Shown: positions 1 through 8,241, counted from the stretch's first letter. The stretch is 33,742 nucleotides of DNA from an uncultured Marvinbryantia sp. (GCF_905201705.1 NZ_CAJKOX010000044.1:1-33742), one strand, 5' to 3'. Numbers and translations are program-made. Notes: generated by a model from the sequence alone, not told the origin.

Positions 1-77
1 CATATGAGCCGGAGACCTATTACTCAGGGGGAAGCGTATCCCTGAAAACGACAGTCATGATGGGAGGTGGGAAATGA
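1..77 (+). CDS. C-terminal tail of an unknown protein (5' end outside window)
   Basis: The frame that starts at base 3 stays open from the window edge to a TGA at 75-77 and encodes about 24 residues ending in MMGGGK. The stop overlaps the next start as ATGA, the usual arrangement of translationally coupled genes, so this is probably the end of an upstream gene in the same operon as the surface protein that follows. Too little is visible to name it. A chance open frame cannot be excluded. Confidence 0.45.
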   Translation, partial: YEPETYYSGGSVSLKTTVMMGGGK

Positions 78-934
78 TGAAGAGGAAACGGACCGGGGCT
101 TTGGGCGTCGCCCTGCTTTTGTGCCTGCTTATGGCGTTCCCCTGTTCTGCGGCAGCACCGACGGAAAGCCGGGAGACCAGGATCGAGGTACGTGCGCGGT
201 ATATCCAGGAGTCAGACAGGTATACTGCCCCTGTGGAAAACGGGGAGGCAGCGGCGGCGCTGGCTGATGGAAGCAGCGTGGCGGTCAGCGGCGTCACGGG
301 AAACGGGCTTTGGCTGGTGGTATACCCCATCCCGAAAACGGACGCGCAGGGATGGAGCTGGTTTGAAAGCTGCATGGCAGCCTATGGGACCAATATTTAT
401 CCGATGGATATTTATTTCGTCGATCAGGATGGGAACCGTGTGGAGGTCAGCCGGACAGTCACGGTCACAGTGGAGACGCTGGAAACGTATGCGTCCCCGG
501 TCATCTGCCACCTTTCCACGGAAGGCAATGTGACTGTGATGGACAGCAGCGTGGACGGAAAACGGATCACATTCCGGACGGACCATAACAGTTATTATGT
601 GCTGGCGGAGAAGAAAGAGGAGCCCGGCAGTGAGACGGAGGAAACGGAGACTACCGGCAGCGAAACGGAGGAAACGGAAACGCCAGCCAGCGAAACGGAG
701 GAAACCGAAACGCCAGCCAGCGAGACGGAGGAAACCGAAACACCCGGCAGCGAAACGGAGCGGACATCCGGCCCGGCGGCAGGCAATAGCACCCGTCCCG
801 GAAAGAATGGCAGCACAGGGAAGGCCAGTCCAAAGACAGGTGATGACTCCGGCATATGGATGTGGATCGCCGTAATGTGTATTTCCGGCGCTGGCATAGC
901 CGTAATACTGACAAGACGCAAACGGAGAGCCTGA
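74..934 (+). CDS. Sortase-anchored surface protein with acidic repeat stalk
   Basis: A 286-residue cell-wall protein of unknown specific function. The N-terminus is a signal peptide: basic MMKRKRTG, then a Leu/Ala-rich core ending near AAAP. Residues 35-180 form a globular region containing YFVDQDGNRVEV and FRTDHNSYYVLAE, a pattern I associate with Lachnospiraceae surface proteins. Residues 185-234 are five Ser/Glu/Thr-rich 10-residue repeats, probably an extended stalk. The C-terminus has a sortase signal: SPKTGDDS, a hydrophobic segment and a basic RRKRRA tail. SPKTG is a known variant of LPXTG in clostridia. GGAGG at 63-67 supports the ATG at 74. No sortase gene is visible in the window, so anchoring would rely on one elsewhere. 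The ligand or role (adhesin, glycan binding) cannot be told. Confidence 0.85.
   Translation: MMKRKRTGALGVALLLCLLMAFPCSAAAPTESRETRIEVRARYIQESDRYTAPVENGEAAAALADGSSVAVSGVTGNGLWLVVYPIPKTDAQGWSWFESCMAAYGTNIYPMDIYFVDQDGNRVEVSRTVTVTVETLETYASPVICHLSTEGNVTVMDSSVDGKRITFRTDHNSYYVLAEKKEEPGSETEETETTGSETEETETPASETEETETPASETEETETPGSETERTSGPAAGNSTRPGKNGSTGKASPKTGDDSGIWMWIAVMCISGAGIAVILTRRKRRA
626..775 (+). repeat. Five tandem 30-bp repeats in the surface-protein stalk
   Basis: Five in-frame 30-bp units encode (G/A)SETEETET(P/T); the last unit is diverged (SETERTSGP). Units 2 to 4 are nearly identical, differing mainly at third codon positions. Such near-identical units can change copy number by slippage and so alter stalk length. 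Confidence 0.85.
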
Positions 935-984
935 AAAAATTGATTTGAATTATACTGCTTTTTATGAAGCGGGAAGGAGGGGTT

Positions 985-2523
985 ATGAACATATCTTTCC
1001 ATTATTGCTGTGTAAAAACACTGTGTTATCTGGCAGATATACAGGAGACGGAAGCGGAGGAAATTGCTTTTTATTCACAGTTTGTGGATGACTTCAACCT
1101 GATCTACGATCAGATATATAATGGCATTTACGTTGAGGGACGGCCGCCGCAGTATTTCACAGATCGAGGGATCGCGAAACGGGTGATAGATAACACATGG
1201 TATTTTTATCCGGTGACAACAGGGATTTCAATGATACAGACGGCAGCGCCAGAGCTGTTGAATACACATATGCTTTTGACGATCGTGCCCTTTCATTTTA
1301 TACCGAAACAGCCGTGGCACGAAATTGCCAGAAACGATGCGAAGGGCCGCCGCTGCGTGCAGGTTTCCATGGAAGATAAAACGGACAGCCTGATGAAGAC
1401 AATGATGACGGATTTTCTGAATTCCGGCATCAGGGACAATATGAAATTGGGCATGCTTCTCCACATTTTTGCAGATACATATGCCCATCAGATGTTCTCG
1501 GGCATATCCGGAGATGAAAACATGTCAGGGCTTAATTACGAGGATCTCAAAAAGGCAGGCACAAATGAAGTTGTACCGCCGGATGTTTTGACGCGCATCT
1601 GCTATAAAATGCCTCCCATAGGACATGCTAAGCTGTCACATGTTCCGGACGCTTTCGGGCTGGAATTTTCCGCAGATTTTAAAATTGGAGGAAAGTATTC
1701 AAGAAACAACATGGATACATTCCTTCAGTGTGCAAAAGAAATCTGGAAGCTGCTAAAGCAATATAACGGACAGCCGCCGCAGAGTGATAATTATTTTGGT
1801 AATGTTATTGCGCCGAGGATCCGGCTGGCGGGGATGCAGTGCCTGAGCGGAGTGTCAGAAACCATGGATGTCCGTACGCTTGCTCCGATTTGGGCAGACG
1901 CCTTTCGGGATGTGCTCAACATTGAACCACAGTATACATACCAATATGATGAAAAATGGGAACGCACAGCTTCGGGATACACATATTGGGGGAATACGAT
2001 TTATAGAGTTTCGGAAACATTTTATCAATTTAACCAGTATGGATACGAGATCATCAAACAGGTGATCGGTACTTACCGGGGAGAAGAACTGGAAACCGGC
2101 TTTCTGAAAGGAGGGATTGAATCAATGGAGTATAATGGAATTATTATACGGGACGACCTGAAAGAGGCGGATACGGGAATCAGTCAGCGCTCGGCTGCTT
2201 CTGTAGATATTATCCCCTATGGGCAGGAAATCCTTACCTGGGACACAGCGGCCGCACGATATGGGCAGGTGCTGAGCAACAAGAACACAAGCGTGATATC
2301 GGAGCGGAACTGCAACTGCTATGTGCGGGGCAAAAACCTTTCCCAAAAGGCGACAGGAGGGACTGTACAACTGTTTCTGATGCCATACGGCGTGTTCTGC
2401 CATCCGAATTACTGGTATGAATTATACGGTTATGTTTCCGGTCAGTTTACGTCAAAAGTGCCGATGATCAGCGGGCAGTCAGGCTCTGTTTCGGAAGAAA
2501 TCGGGGCGGGGAAATCTGTCTGA
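985..2523 (+). CDS. DUF6765-like protein, 5' part of a frameshifted gene
   Basis: 512 residues from ATG 985, chosen over ATG 964 because AAGGAGG lies just before it and because MNISFHY is the typical N-terminus I recall for DUF6765. The opening carries FVDD, and LLHIFADTYAHQ contains an H-x(3)-D-x(3)-H pattern resembling the metal site of zinc-dependent phospholipase C/S1-P1 nuclease-fold proteins. The family's biochemical function is unknown to me. From about residue 400 a second, beta-sandwich-like domain begins (NCNCYVRGKN, then PNYWYELYGYVSG). It stops abruptly at TGA 2521-2523, while its expected continuation (HYCLCAVV, NPNVALLNVYP) lies in the -1 frame immediately downstream. I therefore read this as the 5' part of a single gene with a one-base loss near the G runs at 2503-2511. 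No signal peptide is seen. Confidence 0.75.
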   Translation: MNISFHYCCVKTLCYLADIQETEAEEIAFYSQFVDDFNLIYDQIYNGIYVEGRPPQYFTDRGIAKRVIDNTWYFYPVTTGISMIQTAAPELLNTHMLLTIVPFHFIPKQPWHEIARNDAKGRRCVQVSMEDKTDSLMKTMMTDFLNSGIRDNMKLGMLLHIFADTYAHQMFSGISGDENMSGLNYEDLKKAGTNEVVPPDVLTRICYKMPPIGHAKLSHVPDAFGLEFSADFKIGGKYSRNNMDTFLQCAKEIWKLLKQYNGQPPQSDNYFGNVIAPRIRLAGMQCLSGVSETMDVRTLAPIWADAFRDVLNIEPQYTYQYDEKWERTASGYTYWGNTIYRVSETFYQFNQYGYEIIKQVIGTYRGEELETGFLKGGIESMEYNGIIIRDDLKEADTGISQRSAASVDIIPYGQEILTWDTAAARYGQVLSNKNTSVISERNCNCYVRGKNLSQKATGGTVQLFLMPYGVFCHPNYWYELYGYVSGQFTSKVPMISGQSGSVSEEIGAGKSV

Positions 2524-2537
2524 CAGAGAGTGCATTT

Positions 2538-3290
2538 TTGATCAACGATGATTATCATTTGAAAGCCGGGGCGCATTACTGTCTCTGCGCGGTGGTTTCC
2601 ACTCCGGATAACCCTGTGGAAATTCCACAGTCCTTCCGGAATAATGTCATTCTGGATAAGTGGGTGCAGGATAATCCTAATGTTGCGCTGCTGAATGTCT
2701 ATCCGATGAATATGTCAGTATCACAGATGGACCAGGCAATTTTCTTCGGGAATAGTGATTCCGTATCCCGCGATTTTGAATTCATCCTCCAGTTTTACTG
2801 CGATTTCGACGCAGGAGAACGGTGGTCGAGCAACAGCCGGGTAAGGATTCAGTGTACGGACAGTAATTATCTGTATGACAAATCGAACCTGATCATCCAG
2901 TCCTATCAGGAAGGGGATAAGTATCAGTCCATACGGTTGGACATGAACAATGTCCCGCCGAATTTTGCGGGAATGTTTATGGTTTATGTGGATAATATTG
3001 ATCCGGCGCCTGCCCACGGGGTAATAGACTGCTCCTATGCAATTAAGATAAAGGAATCGGATATTGAATCCCTGGATGCAGTATCACGGAAGGAACGTCT
3101 GCTCCCGCAAAAGACAGGAACAGGTGAAGTGATATATCTTTTGGAAATTGGAAGCTGCTATGCATATAACAAAGATATGTCAGAAAAAGAATTCCAGAGT
3201 CTCCGCAGCCGTGTAAATGAATATAAGACAAAGCAAAGGTGGGAGGCAGCGGAAAAATTGATCGCAGAAGCTAAAAAAGCCGGGAAATAG
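2538..3290 (+). CDS. 3' part of the frameshifted DUF6765-like gene
   Basis: 250 residues if read from TTG 2538, but this start has no good ribosome binding site and the frame is open upstream through 2463. The first residues (KAGAHYCLCAVVS, then WVQDNPNVALLNVYP) are the second half of the beta-sandwich domain begun in the preceding frame. The two frames are offset by -1. The rest (IQSYQEGDKYQS to NFAGMFMVYVDNIDPAPAHG) looks like one more beta-rich domain, followed by a charged helical tail ending in AEKLIAEAKKAGK. The protein is probably made only as a fusion product if the base is present in the living strain or if ribosomes shift; otherwise it is a broken gene. A strong terminator follows. 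Confidence 0.6.
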   Translation: MINDDYHLKAGAHYCLCAVVSTPDNPVEIPQSFRNNVILDKWVQDNPNVALLNVYPMNMSVSQMDQAIFFGNSDSVSRDFEFILQFYCDFDAGERWSSNSRVRIQCTDSNYLYDKSNLIIQSYQEGDKYQSIRLDMNNVPPNFAGMFMVYVDNIDPAPAHGVIDCSYAIKIKESDIESLDAVSRKERLLPQKTGTGEVIYLLEIGSCYAYNKDMSEKEFQSLRSRVNEYKTKQRWEAAEKLIAEAKKAGK

Positions 3291-3320
3291 GGTATTGCTT
3301 AAAAAAAACGGAACAACGAT

Positions 3321-3359
3321 GCGGCGGTCTGGATGAAGAATCCGGCCGCCGTATTTTTT
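3321..3359 (+). terminator. Rho-independent terminator
   Basis: A GC-rich inverted repeat (GCGGCGGTC against GGCCGCCGT, allowing G-U pairs) is followed by TATTTTTT. It ends the DUF6765-like transcript. Confidence 0.85.
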
Positions 3360-3500
3360 GCCCTTTTTGAGCGGCTGCAGGCAGCAGATGCAGAGTGTGA
3401 AACAACGTGGTAAACGCAGAGGTATTAGAGAAAATGCACAAAAACAAGGCACTCATTTTGTGAAAATCAAACGAAATAGCGTAAAGAGAGAAAAAAGGAC

Positions 3501-3529
3501 TTGTCAATACTTCCAAACGGTGTTATTAT
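3501..3529 (+). promoter_or_regulatory. Promoter of the maltodextrin operon
   Basis: TTGTCA (3501-3506), a 17-bp spacer and TATTAT (3524-3529) form a good sigma-A promoter; an overlapping TATAAT lies at 3527-3532. The operator-like dyads begin just downstream, in the initially transcribed region, which suits a repressor acting as a roadblock. The A/G-rich stretch 3360-3500 before it holds no gene that I can support. Confidence 0.65.
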
Positions 3530-3542
3530 AATACCAGAAACC

Positions 3543-3578
3543 GGAAACGTTACCGGTAACAATACCGAGAACGTTTCC
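3543..3578 (+). promoter_or_regulatory. Paired LacI-family operator-like dyads upstream of malE
   Basis: Three nested symmetric elements lie here. GGAAACGTT (3543-3551) and AACGTTTCC (3570-3578) are perfect inverted copies. GTTACCGGTAAC (3549-3560) is a perfect 12-bp palindrome. Both outer sites have a central CG inside AACGTT, as LacI/GalR-family operators do. The likely binder is the LacI-type regulator encoded at the end of this operon. Confidence 0.65.
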
Positions 3579-3616
3579 AAAAAGAATCAAATTTATAAAA
3601 GAAAAGGAGAGGCACT

Positions 3617-4936
3617 ATGAAAACAATGAAAAAAGCATTATCAGTGGCATTATCCGCAGCAATGGTAGCAGGTCTGGCAGCCGTACCGGCAAGCGCAGAA
3701 GAAACCGGAAAGGTTTATTACCTGAACTTCAAGCCGGAGCAGGCTGAGCAGTGGGAAGACCTGGCAGCAGCTTACACGGATGAGACGGGCGTAGAGGTTA
3801 CGGTCGTTACCGCAGCTTCCGGCACCTACGAGTCCACGCTGAAATCCGAGATGGCAAAGAGCGAAGCTCCGACACTGTTCCAGGTAAATGGTCCGGTTGG
3901 TCTTGCAACATGGAAAGATTACTGCCTGGATTTAAAGGACAGCGAGATTTACAAGAAATTAAAGAGCGACGACTTTGCGCTGGTAAATGATGACGGTTCC
4001 GTATCCGGTATCGCATATGTAATCGAGACCTACGGCATCATCTACAACAAGGCGCTGATGAACGCTTACTTCGAGACAGAGGGCGCAGTAGTTACCTCTA
4101 TGGACGAGATCAACAACTTTGATACCTTCAAAGCAGTCGTAGAAGATATCCAGGCGAAGAAGGATGATCTTGGAATCCTGGGCGCATTCACTTCCGCAGG
4201 TATGGATTCCTCCTCTGACTGGAGATTCAAGACACACCTTGCAAACCTGCCGATCTACTATGAATATCAGGCAGACGGTATCGGTTCTACCGATGCGATC
4301 AAGGGTACTTACCTTGACAACTACAAGGCAATCTGGGATCTGTACATCAACAACGCTACCTGTGAGCCGACGATGCTTTCCGGCAAAACTGGCGAGGATG
4401 CAGCTTCTGAATTCGCATTAGGCGAGGCAGTATTCTATCAGAATGGTACCTGGGCATACGGCGATATCCAGGGCAATGAAGTAGCAGATGAGGATCTTGG
4501 CATGATGCCGATCTACATTGGCGCAGAAGGCGAAGAAAATCAGGGTCTCTGCACAGGTTCTGAGAACTACTGGTGCGTAAACAGCAAAGCGTCTGAAGCA
4601 GATATCCAGGCAACACTTGATTTCCTGAACTGGGTAGTAACCAGCGAGACCGGTAAGACTGCTCTAACACAGGATATGGGCTTTGTAACTCCGTTCTCCT
4701 CTATCGGTGATGAATATGCTCCGGCTAACCCGCTGGTTGCAGCGGCAAACGAGGACATCGCAGCAGGACATACCGCAGTAGCATGGTGCTTCACAACAAT
4801 GCCGTCTGAGAACTGGAAGAACGGCGTCGGCAGCGCACTTCTTGAGTACGCACAGGGCACCGGTGAATGGGACGGCGTGGTAAGCGCATTCGTAGACGGA
4901 TGGGCTACAGAGTACGCGGCAGCAAACGAGGGCTGA
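3617..4936 (+). CDS. malE: Extracellular maltodextrin-binding protein of an ABC importer
   Basis: A 439-residue family-1 solute-binding protein that would capture malto-oligosaccharides outside the cell and deliver them to the two permeases encoded next. Residues 1-28 are a signal peptide (MKKALSVALSAAMVAG, cleavage after PASA). There is no lipobox cysteine, so it is not an ordinary Gram-positive lipoprotein. The mature start (VYYLNFKPEQAEQWEDLA, then YTDETGVEV) is the usual first strand and helix of this fold. Many codons are of the highly expressed type. AAAGGAG at 3602-3608 sets the start. The substrate is inferred from the malQ and LacI neighbours; other alpha-glucans or disaccharides are possible. 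Confidence 0.88.
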   Translation: MKTMKKALSVALSAAMVAGLAAVPASAEETGKVYYLNFKPEQAEQWEDLAAAYTDETGVEVTVVTAASGTYESTLKSEMAKSEAPTLFQVNGPVGLATWKDYCLDLKDSEIYKKLKSDDFALVNDDGSVSGIAYVIETYGIIYNKALMNAYFETEGAVVTSMDEINNFDTFKAVVEDIQAKKDDLGILGAFTSAGMDSSSDWRFKTHLANLPIYYEYQADGIGSTDAIKGTYLDNYKAIWDLYINNATCEPTMLSGKTGEDAASEFALGEAVFYQNGTWAYGDIQGNEVADEDLGMMPIYIGAEGEENQGLCTGSENYWCVNSKASEADIQATLDFLNWVVTSETGKTALTQDMGFVTPFSSIGDEYAPANPLVAAANEDIAAGHTAVAWCFTTMPSENWKNGVGSALLEYAQGTGEWDGVVSAFVDGWATEYAAANEG

Positions 4937-4973
4937 TCACAGCAGAAATAAGAGAAACAGTCAGAATTTGAGC

Positions 4974-5005
4974 AAAAGGGTGAGCGATGCTTCGCTCGCC
5001 CTTTT
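4974..5005 (+). terminator. Intercistronic hairpin (attenuating terminator) after malE
   Basis: A 14-bp stem (AAAAGGGTGAGCGA against TCGCTCGCCCTTTT, one G-U pair) closes a four-base loop and ends in TTTT. Its position between binding protein and permease is typical of partial terminators or 3'-stabilising hairpins that keep the binding protein in excess. Confidence 0.75.
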
Positions 5006-5024
5006 ATAAAATAAGGAGCAGAGT

Positions 5025-5873
5025 ATGGATAAGGCAATTAAAAAATATTGGCCGGTGTTTGTGCTTCCGACCATGTTGGCATTCACGATTGGGTTTATTG
5101 CCCCGTTTGTGATGGGTATCTATTTATCATTCTGTAAGTTTACCACCGTTACCGATGCGAAATTCATCGGCATCAGCAACTATCTGAAAATATTCGGGGA
5201 TCCGACGGATCCGTTCCTGCATTCGCTCTGGTATACGGCGGCGTTTACCGTGGTATCCGTGATCCTGATCAACGTCCTGGCATTTGCGGTGGCAATGCTG
5301 CTGACGAAAAAGATCAGAGGAACGAACATTTTCAGAACAGTATTCTTTATGCCGAACCTGATCGGCGGCATCATTCTTGGTTATGTCTGGCAGCTTCTGC
5401 TGAACGGTATTCTGATGCAGTTTAACCGTACGCTGACCTATTCCTCCAGCTTTGGATTCTGGGGACTGGTTATCCTGATGTGCTGGCAGCAGATCGGTTA
5501 TATGATGATCATTTATATTTCCGGTATCCAGAATATTCCGCCGGAGCTTATAGAGGCGGCGAAGATCGACGGCGCAAATTCCCGTCAGGTATTGTTTAAG
5601 GTAACGATTCCGATGGTAATGCCGTCCATTACGATCTGTACCTTCCTGACACTGACCAACGGCTTTAAGCTGTTTGACCAGAACCTGGCGCTGACCAACG
5701 GCGAACCTTCCAAGATGTCGGAAATGCTTGCCCTGAATATCTTCAACACGTTCTACGGACGTGCCGGATATGAAGGCGTCGGCCAGGCGAAGGCGGTATT
5801 GTTCTTTATTCTGGTTGCGGTGATCGCGATCGCGCAGAATCTGCTTACGAGATCGAAGGAGGTGCAGCAGTAA
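5025..5873 (+). CDS. malF: Maltodextrin ABC transporter permease, MalF type
   Basis: A 282-residue inner-membrane subunit with about six hydrophobic helices, the first at WPVFVLPTMLAFTIGFIAPF. The cytoplasmic EAA loop that docks the ATPase reads ELIEAAKIDGANSRQVLFK, followed by IPMVMPSI, the standard binding-protein-dependent permease signature. It lacks the large periplasmic insert of enterobacterial MalF, which is normal for Firmicute homologues. AAGGAG precedes the ATG. The stop overlaps the next start by one base (TAATG), showing translational coupling with the partner permease. Confidence 0.9.
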   Translation: MDKAIKKYWPVFVLPTMLAFTIGFIAPFVMGIYLSFCKFTTVTDAKFIGISNYLKIFGDPTDPFLHSLWYTAAFTVVSVILINVLAFAVAMLLTKKIRGTNIFRTVFFMPNLIGGIILGYVWQLLLNGILMQFNRTLTYSSSFGFWGLVILMCWQQIGYMMIIYISGIQNIPPELIEAAKIDGANSRQVLFKVTIPMVMPSITICTFLTLTNGFKLFDQNLALTNGEPSKMSEMLALNIFNTFYGRAGYEGVGQAKAVLFFILVAVIAIAQNLLTRSKEVQQ

Positions 5874-6712
5874 TGGACGCGAGAAAAGCAAAGCACGGCG
5901 GATTTTTAACCGTATTTTTTACGATCCTCAGTATTTTTTATGTGTACCCGATCGCATTGGTTGTGATTAATTCGTTTAAGAAAAAAGCATATATCAGCAG
6001 AGACCCGTTTGCGATCCCGGTGGATAAAATGTTTGTGGGTATCGACAACTATATAAACGGTATCGAAAAGACCGGGTTCGTCCAGGCGTTTGGCTGGTCC
6101 CTGTTTATCACGGTATTTTCCGTGGCGGCGATCATTCTCTGTACCTCCATGTGTGCATGGTATATCAGCAGGGTAAAGAACAAGGTGACGTCCACCATTT
6201 ATTATCTGTGCCTGTTCTCGATGATCGTGCCGTTCCAGATGGTAATGTTTACACTGTCCAAGATCGCGAATATCCTGCATTTGAGCAACCCGGTCGGCAT
6301 TATTGTGGTGTATCTGGGATTCGGAGCAGGGCTTGCGGTATTTATGTTTACCGGTTTCGTGAAATCGATCCCGCTTGAGATCGAGGAAGCGGCGATGATC
6401 GACGGATGCACGCCGCTCCAGACCTTTTTCAGAGTAGTTATGCCGATCTTAAAGCCGACCTGCATTACAGTGGCGATCCTGCAGGCAATGTGGATCTGGA
6501 ACGACTATCTGCTGCCGTATCTGGTACTGGATATCAGAATATATAAAACGATCCCAATTGCGGTGCAGTATTTAAAGGGCGGCTACGGCTCGGTGGATAT
6601 GGGAGCTATGATGGGCGTGCTGGTACTGAGCATTATTCCGATCATCGTTTTCTATATGGCATGTCAGAAGTATATTATTGAAGGTGTTGTTGCCGGCGCA
6701 GTAAAAGGCTGA
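5873..6712 (+). CDS. malG: Maltodextrin ABC transporter permease, MalG type
   Basis: A 279-residue second permease subunit with six predicted membrane helices. It begins with a hydrophobic helix containing FFTILSIFYVYPIALVVINSF and has the EAA loop PLEIEEAAMIDGCTPLQTFF followed by VVMPILKPT. The C-terminal GVVAGAVKG tail is typical of MalG-like subunits. It would form a heterodimer with the MalF-type partner. GGAGGTG lies at 5859-5865. No MalK/MsmK-type ATPase gene occurs in the operon, so the importer must borrow one encoded elsewhere. Confidence 0.9.
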   Translation: MDARKAKHGGFLTVFFTILSIFYVYPIALVVINSFKKKAYISRDPFAIPVDKMFVGIDNYINGIEKTGFVQAFGWSLFITVFSVAAIILCTSMCAWYISRVKNKVTSTIYYLCLFSMIVPFQMVMFTLSKIANILHLSNPVGIIVVYLGFGAGLAVFMFTGFVKSIPLEIEEAAMIDGCTPLQTFFRVVMPILKPTCITVAILQAMWIWNDYLLPYLVLDIRIYKTIPIAVQYLKGGYGSVDMGAMMGVLVLSIIPIIVFYMACQKYIIEGVVAGAVKG

Positions 6713-6746
6713 TGGCTGCCTTTGCCGGCGGACAGGGAGGGTGAAT

Positions 6747-8231
6747 ATGAAAAGAGCAAGCGGTATACTTTTACCGATCGCCAGCCTGCCTTCCAGATAT
6801 GGGATCGGTACATTTTCCCGATGTGCGTATGATTTCGTGGATTTTTTAGAGAGAGCAGGTCAGAGATACTGGCAGATCCTTCCGCTTGGACCTACAGGGT
6901 ACGGGGATTCCCCGTACCAGTCCTTCTCCACCTTTGCAGGAAATCCATATTTTATCGATCTGGATCAGCTGGCGGAAGAGGGGCTTCTGTCAGAGGAAGA
7001 ATGTGAGGCTATCGACGCGCAGGAAGACGGTCAGTATATTGATTATCAGAAATTATATGAAACACGGTTTGACATTTTAAGAAAAGCATACGAAAGAAGC
7101 AGTCTTGCAGAAAAGCCGGAATACCAGGACTTTCTGGAGGAAAATAAGGAGTGGCTGGAGGATTACTGCCTGTTCATGGCGGTAAAAGACTGGTTCGGCG
7201 GGAAAAGCTTTGCCGAGTGGGATGAGGATATCCGTCTGCGCAGACCGGAGGCGGTGGAGCGCTTTCGGGAGCTTCTGGCGGAGGAAATTGATTTCTACCG
7301 CTTCCAGCAGTTTTATTTTCAGAAGCAATGGTACCGGCTGAAGAAATATGCAAACAGCCATGGGGTAGAGATCATCGGGGATATCCCTATTTATGTGGCG
7401 TTTGACAGTGCGGATACCTGGTCTGAGCCGGCGCTCTTCCAGTTTGACGAAAACGGAACGCCGTCCGCGATCTCCGGATGCCCGCCGGATGGTTTTTCGG
7501 CAACCGGGCAGGTCTGGGGAAATCCGCTTTATGACTGGGAATACCATGAGAAGACAGGGTATGCGTGGTGGATAAAGCGTATGCGCAGATGCTTCCGGCT
7601 GTATGACATCGTCCGCGTAGACCATTTCCGGGGATTTGACGAGTATTTCTCCATCCCCTACGGGCAGGATACAGCGCAGGGCGGTCACTGGGCGAAGGGA
7701 CCGGGAATCGCGCTCTTTCATGCACTGCAAAAGGAGCTTGGCGAGACAAGGATCATTGCGGAGGATCTGGGCTTTCTGACGGACAGCGTGATCAGATTCG
7801 TGCGGGATACCGGTTATCCGGGAATGAAGGTTTTGGAATTTGCCTTTGATTCCAGGGAGGAGAGCAATTATCTGCCGCATACCTACACGCAGAATTGCGT
7901 GGCATATACCGGCACGCATGACAATCAGACGGTGGTCGGATGGTTCCGCTCTCTGCCGGAGGAGGATTACCGGATGGCGGTGCGCTATCTGGATCTGAAA
8001 AGAGAAGATGAGAACGAGATCAACTGGAAAATGATCCGCACCGTGCTGGCGAGCGTTGCAGATACGGCGATCATTCCGATCCAGGATTATCTGGGGCTGG
8101 ACGATGCGGCGCGCATCAACACGCCGTCGAAGCTTGGCGGAAACTGGATCTGGAGAATGAAGAAAAATGCACTGACGGAGGAAATGGAAAAGAAAATTCG
8201 GGAATTGACAGAACTGTACGGCAGATGTTAG
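6747..8231 (+). CDS. malQ: 4-alpha-glucanotransferase (amylomaltase, GH77)
   Basis: A 494-residue cytoplasmic enzyme that transfers glucan segments between imported maltodextrins and releases glucose. ATG 6747 is preferred to GTG 6741 because AGGGAGG ends at 6740, leaving a six-base spacer. The family signatures are complete: GILLPIASLPSRYGIG at the start, QILPLGPTGYGDSPYQSFS, VRVDHFRGFDEY with the nucleophile at about Asp292, IIAEDLG with the acid/base at about Glu339, and GTHDNQT with Asp392. The length is normal for bacterial amylomaltases. It lies 34 bases after malG, so it is the last metabolic gene of the transport operon. Confidence 0.95.
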   Translation: MKRASGILLPIASLPSRYGIGTFSRCAYDFVDFLERAGQRYWQILPLGPTGYGDSPYQSFSTFAGNPYFIDLDQLAEEGLLSEEECEAIDAQEDGQYIDYQKLYETRFDILRKAYERSSLAEKPEYQDFLEENKEWLEDYCLFMAVKDWFGGKSFAEWDEDIRLRRPEAVERFRELLAEEIDFYRFQQFYFQKQWYRLKKYANSHGVEIIGDIPIYVAFDSADTWSEPALFQFDENGTPSAISGCPPDGFSATGQVWGNPLYDWEYHEKTGYAWWIKRMRRCFRLYDIVRVDHFRGFDEYFSIPYGQDTAQGGHWAKGPGIALFHALQKELGETRIIAEDLGFLTDSVIRFVRDTGYPGMKVLEFAFDSREESNYLPHTYTQNCVAYTGTHDNQTVVGWFRSLPEEDYRMAVRYLDLKREDENEINWKMIRTVLASVADTAIIPIQDYLGLDDAARINTPSKLGGNWIWRMKKNALTEEMEKKIRELTELYGRC

Positions 8232-8241
8232 AGTAGATAGG

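Noticed and set aside
595..1002. Minus-strand frame with Ser/Val repeats
   Set aside because: The repeats are only the complement of the surface-protein stalk repeats.
2503..2514. Programmed -1 frameshift signal at the G runs before AAA
   Set aside because: The bases do not form a canonical X-XXY-YYZ slippery heptamer in the zero frame, and I see no obvious downstream stem. A simple one-base loss is preferred.
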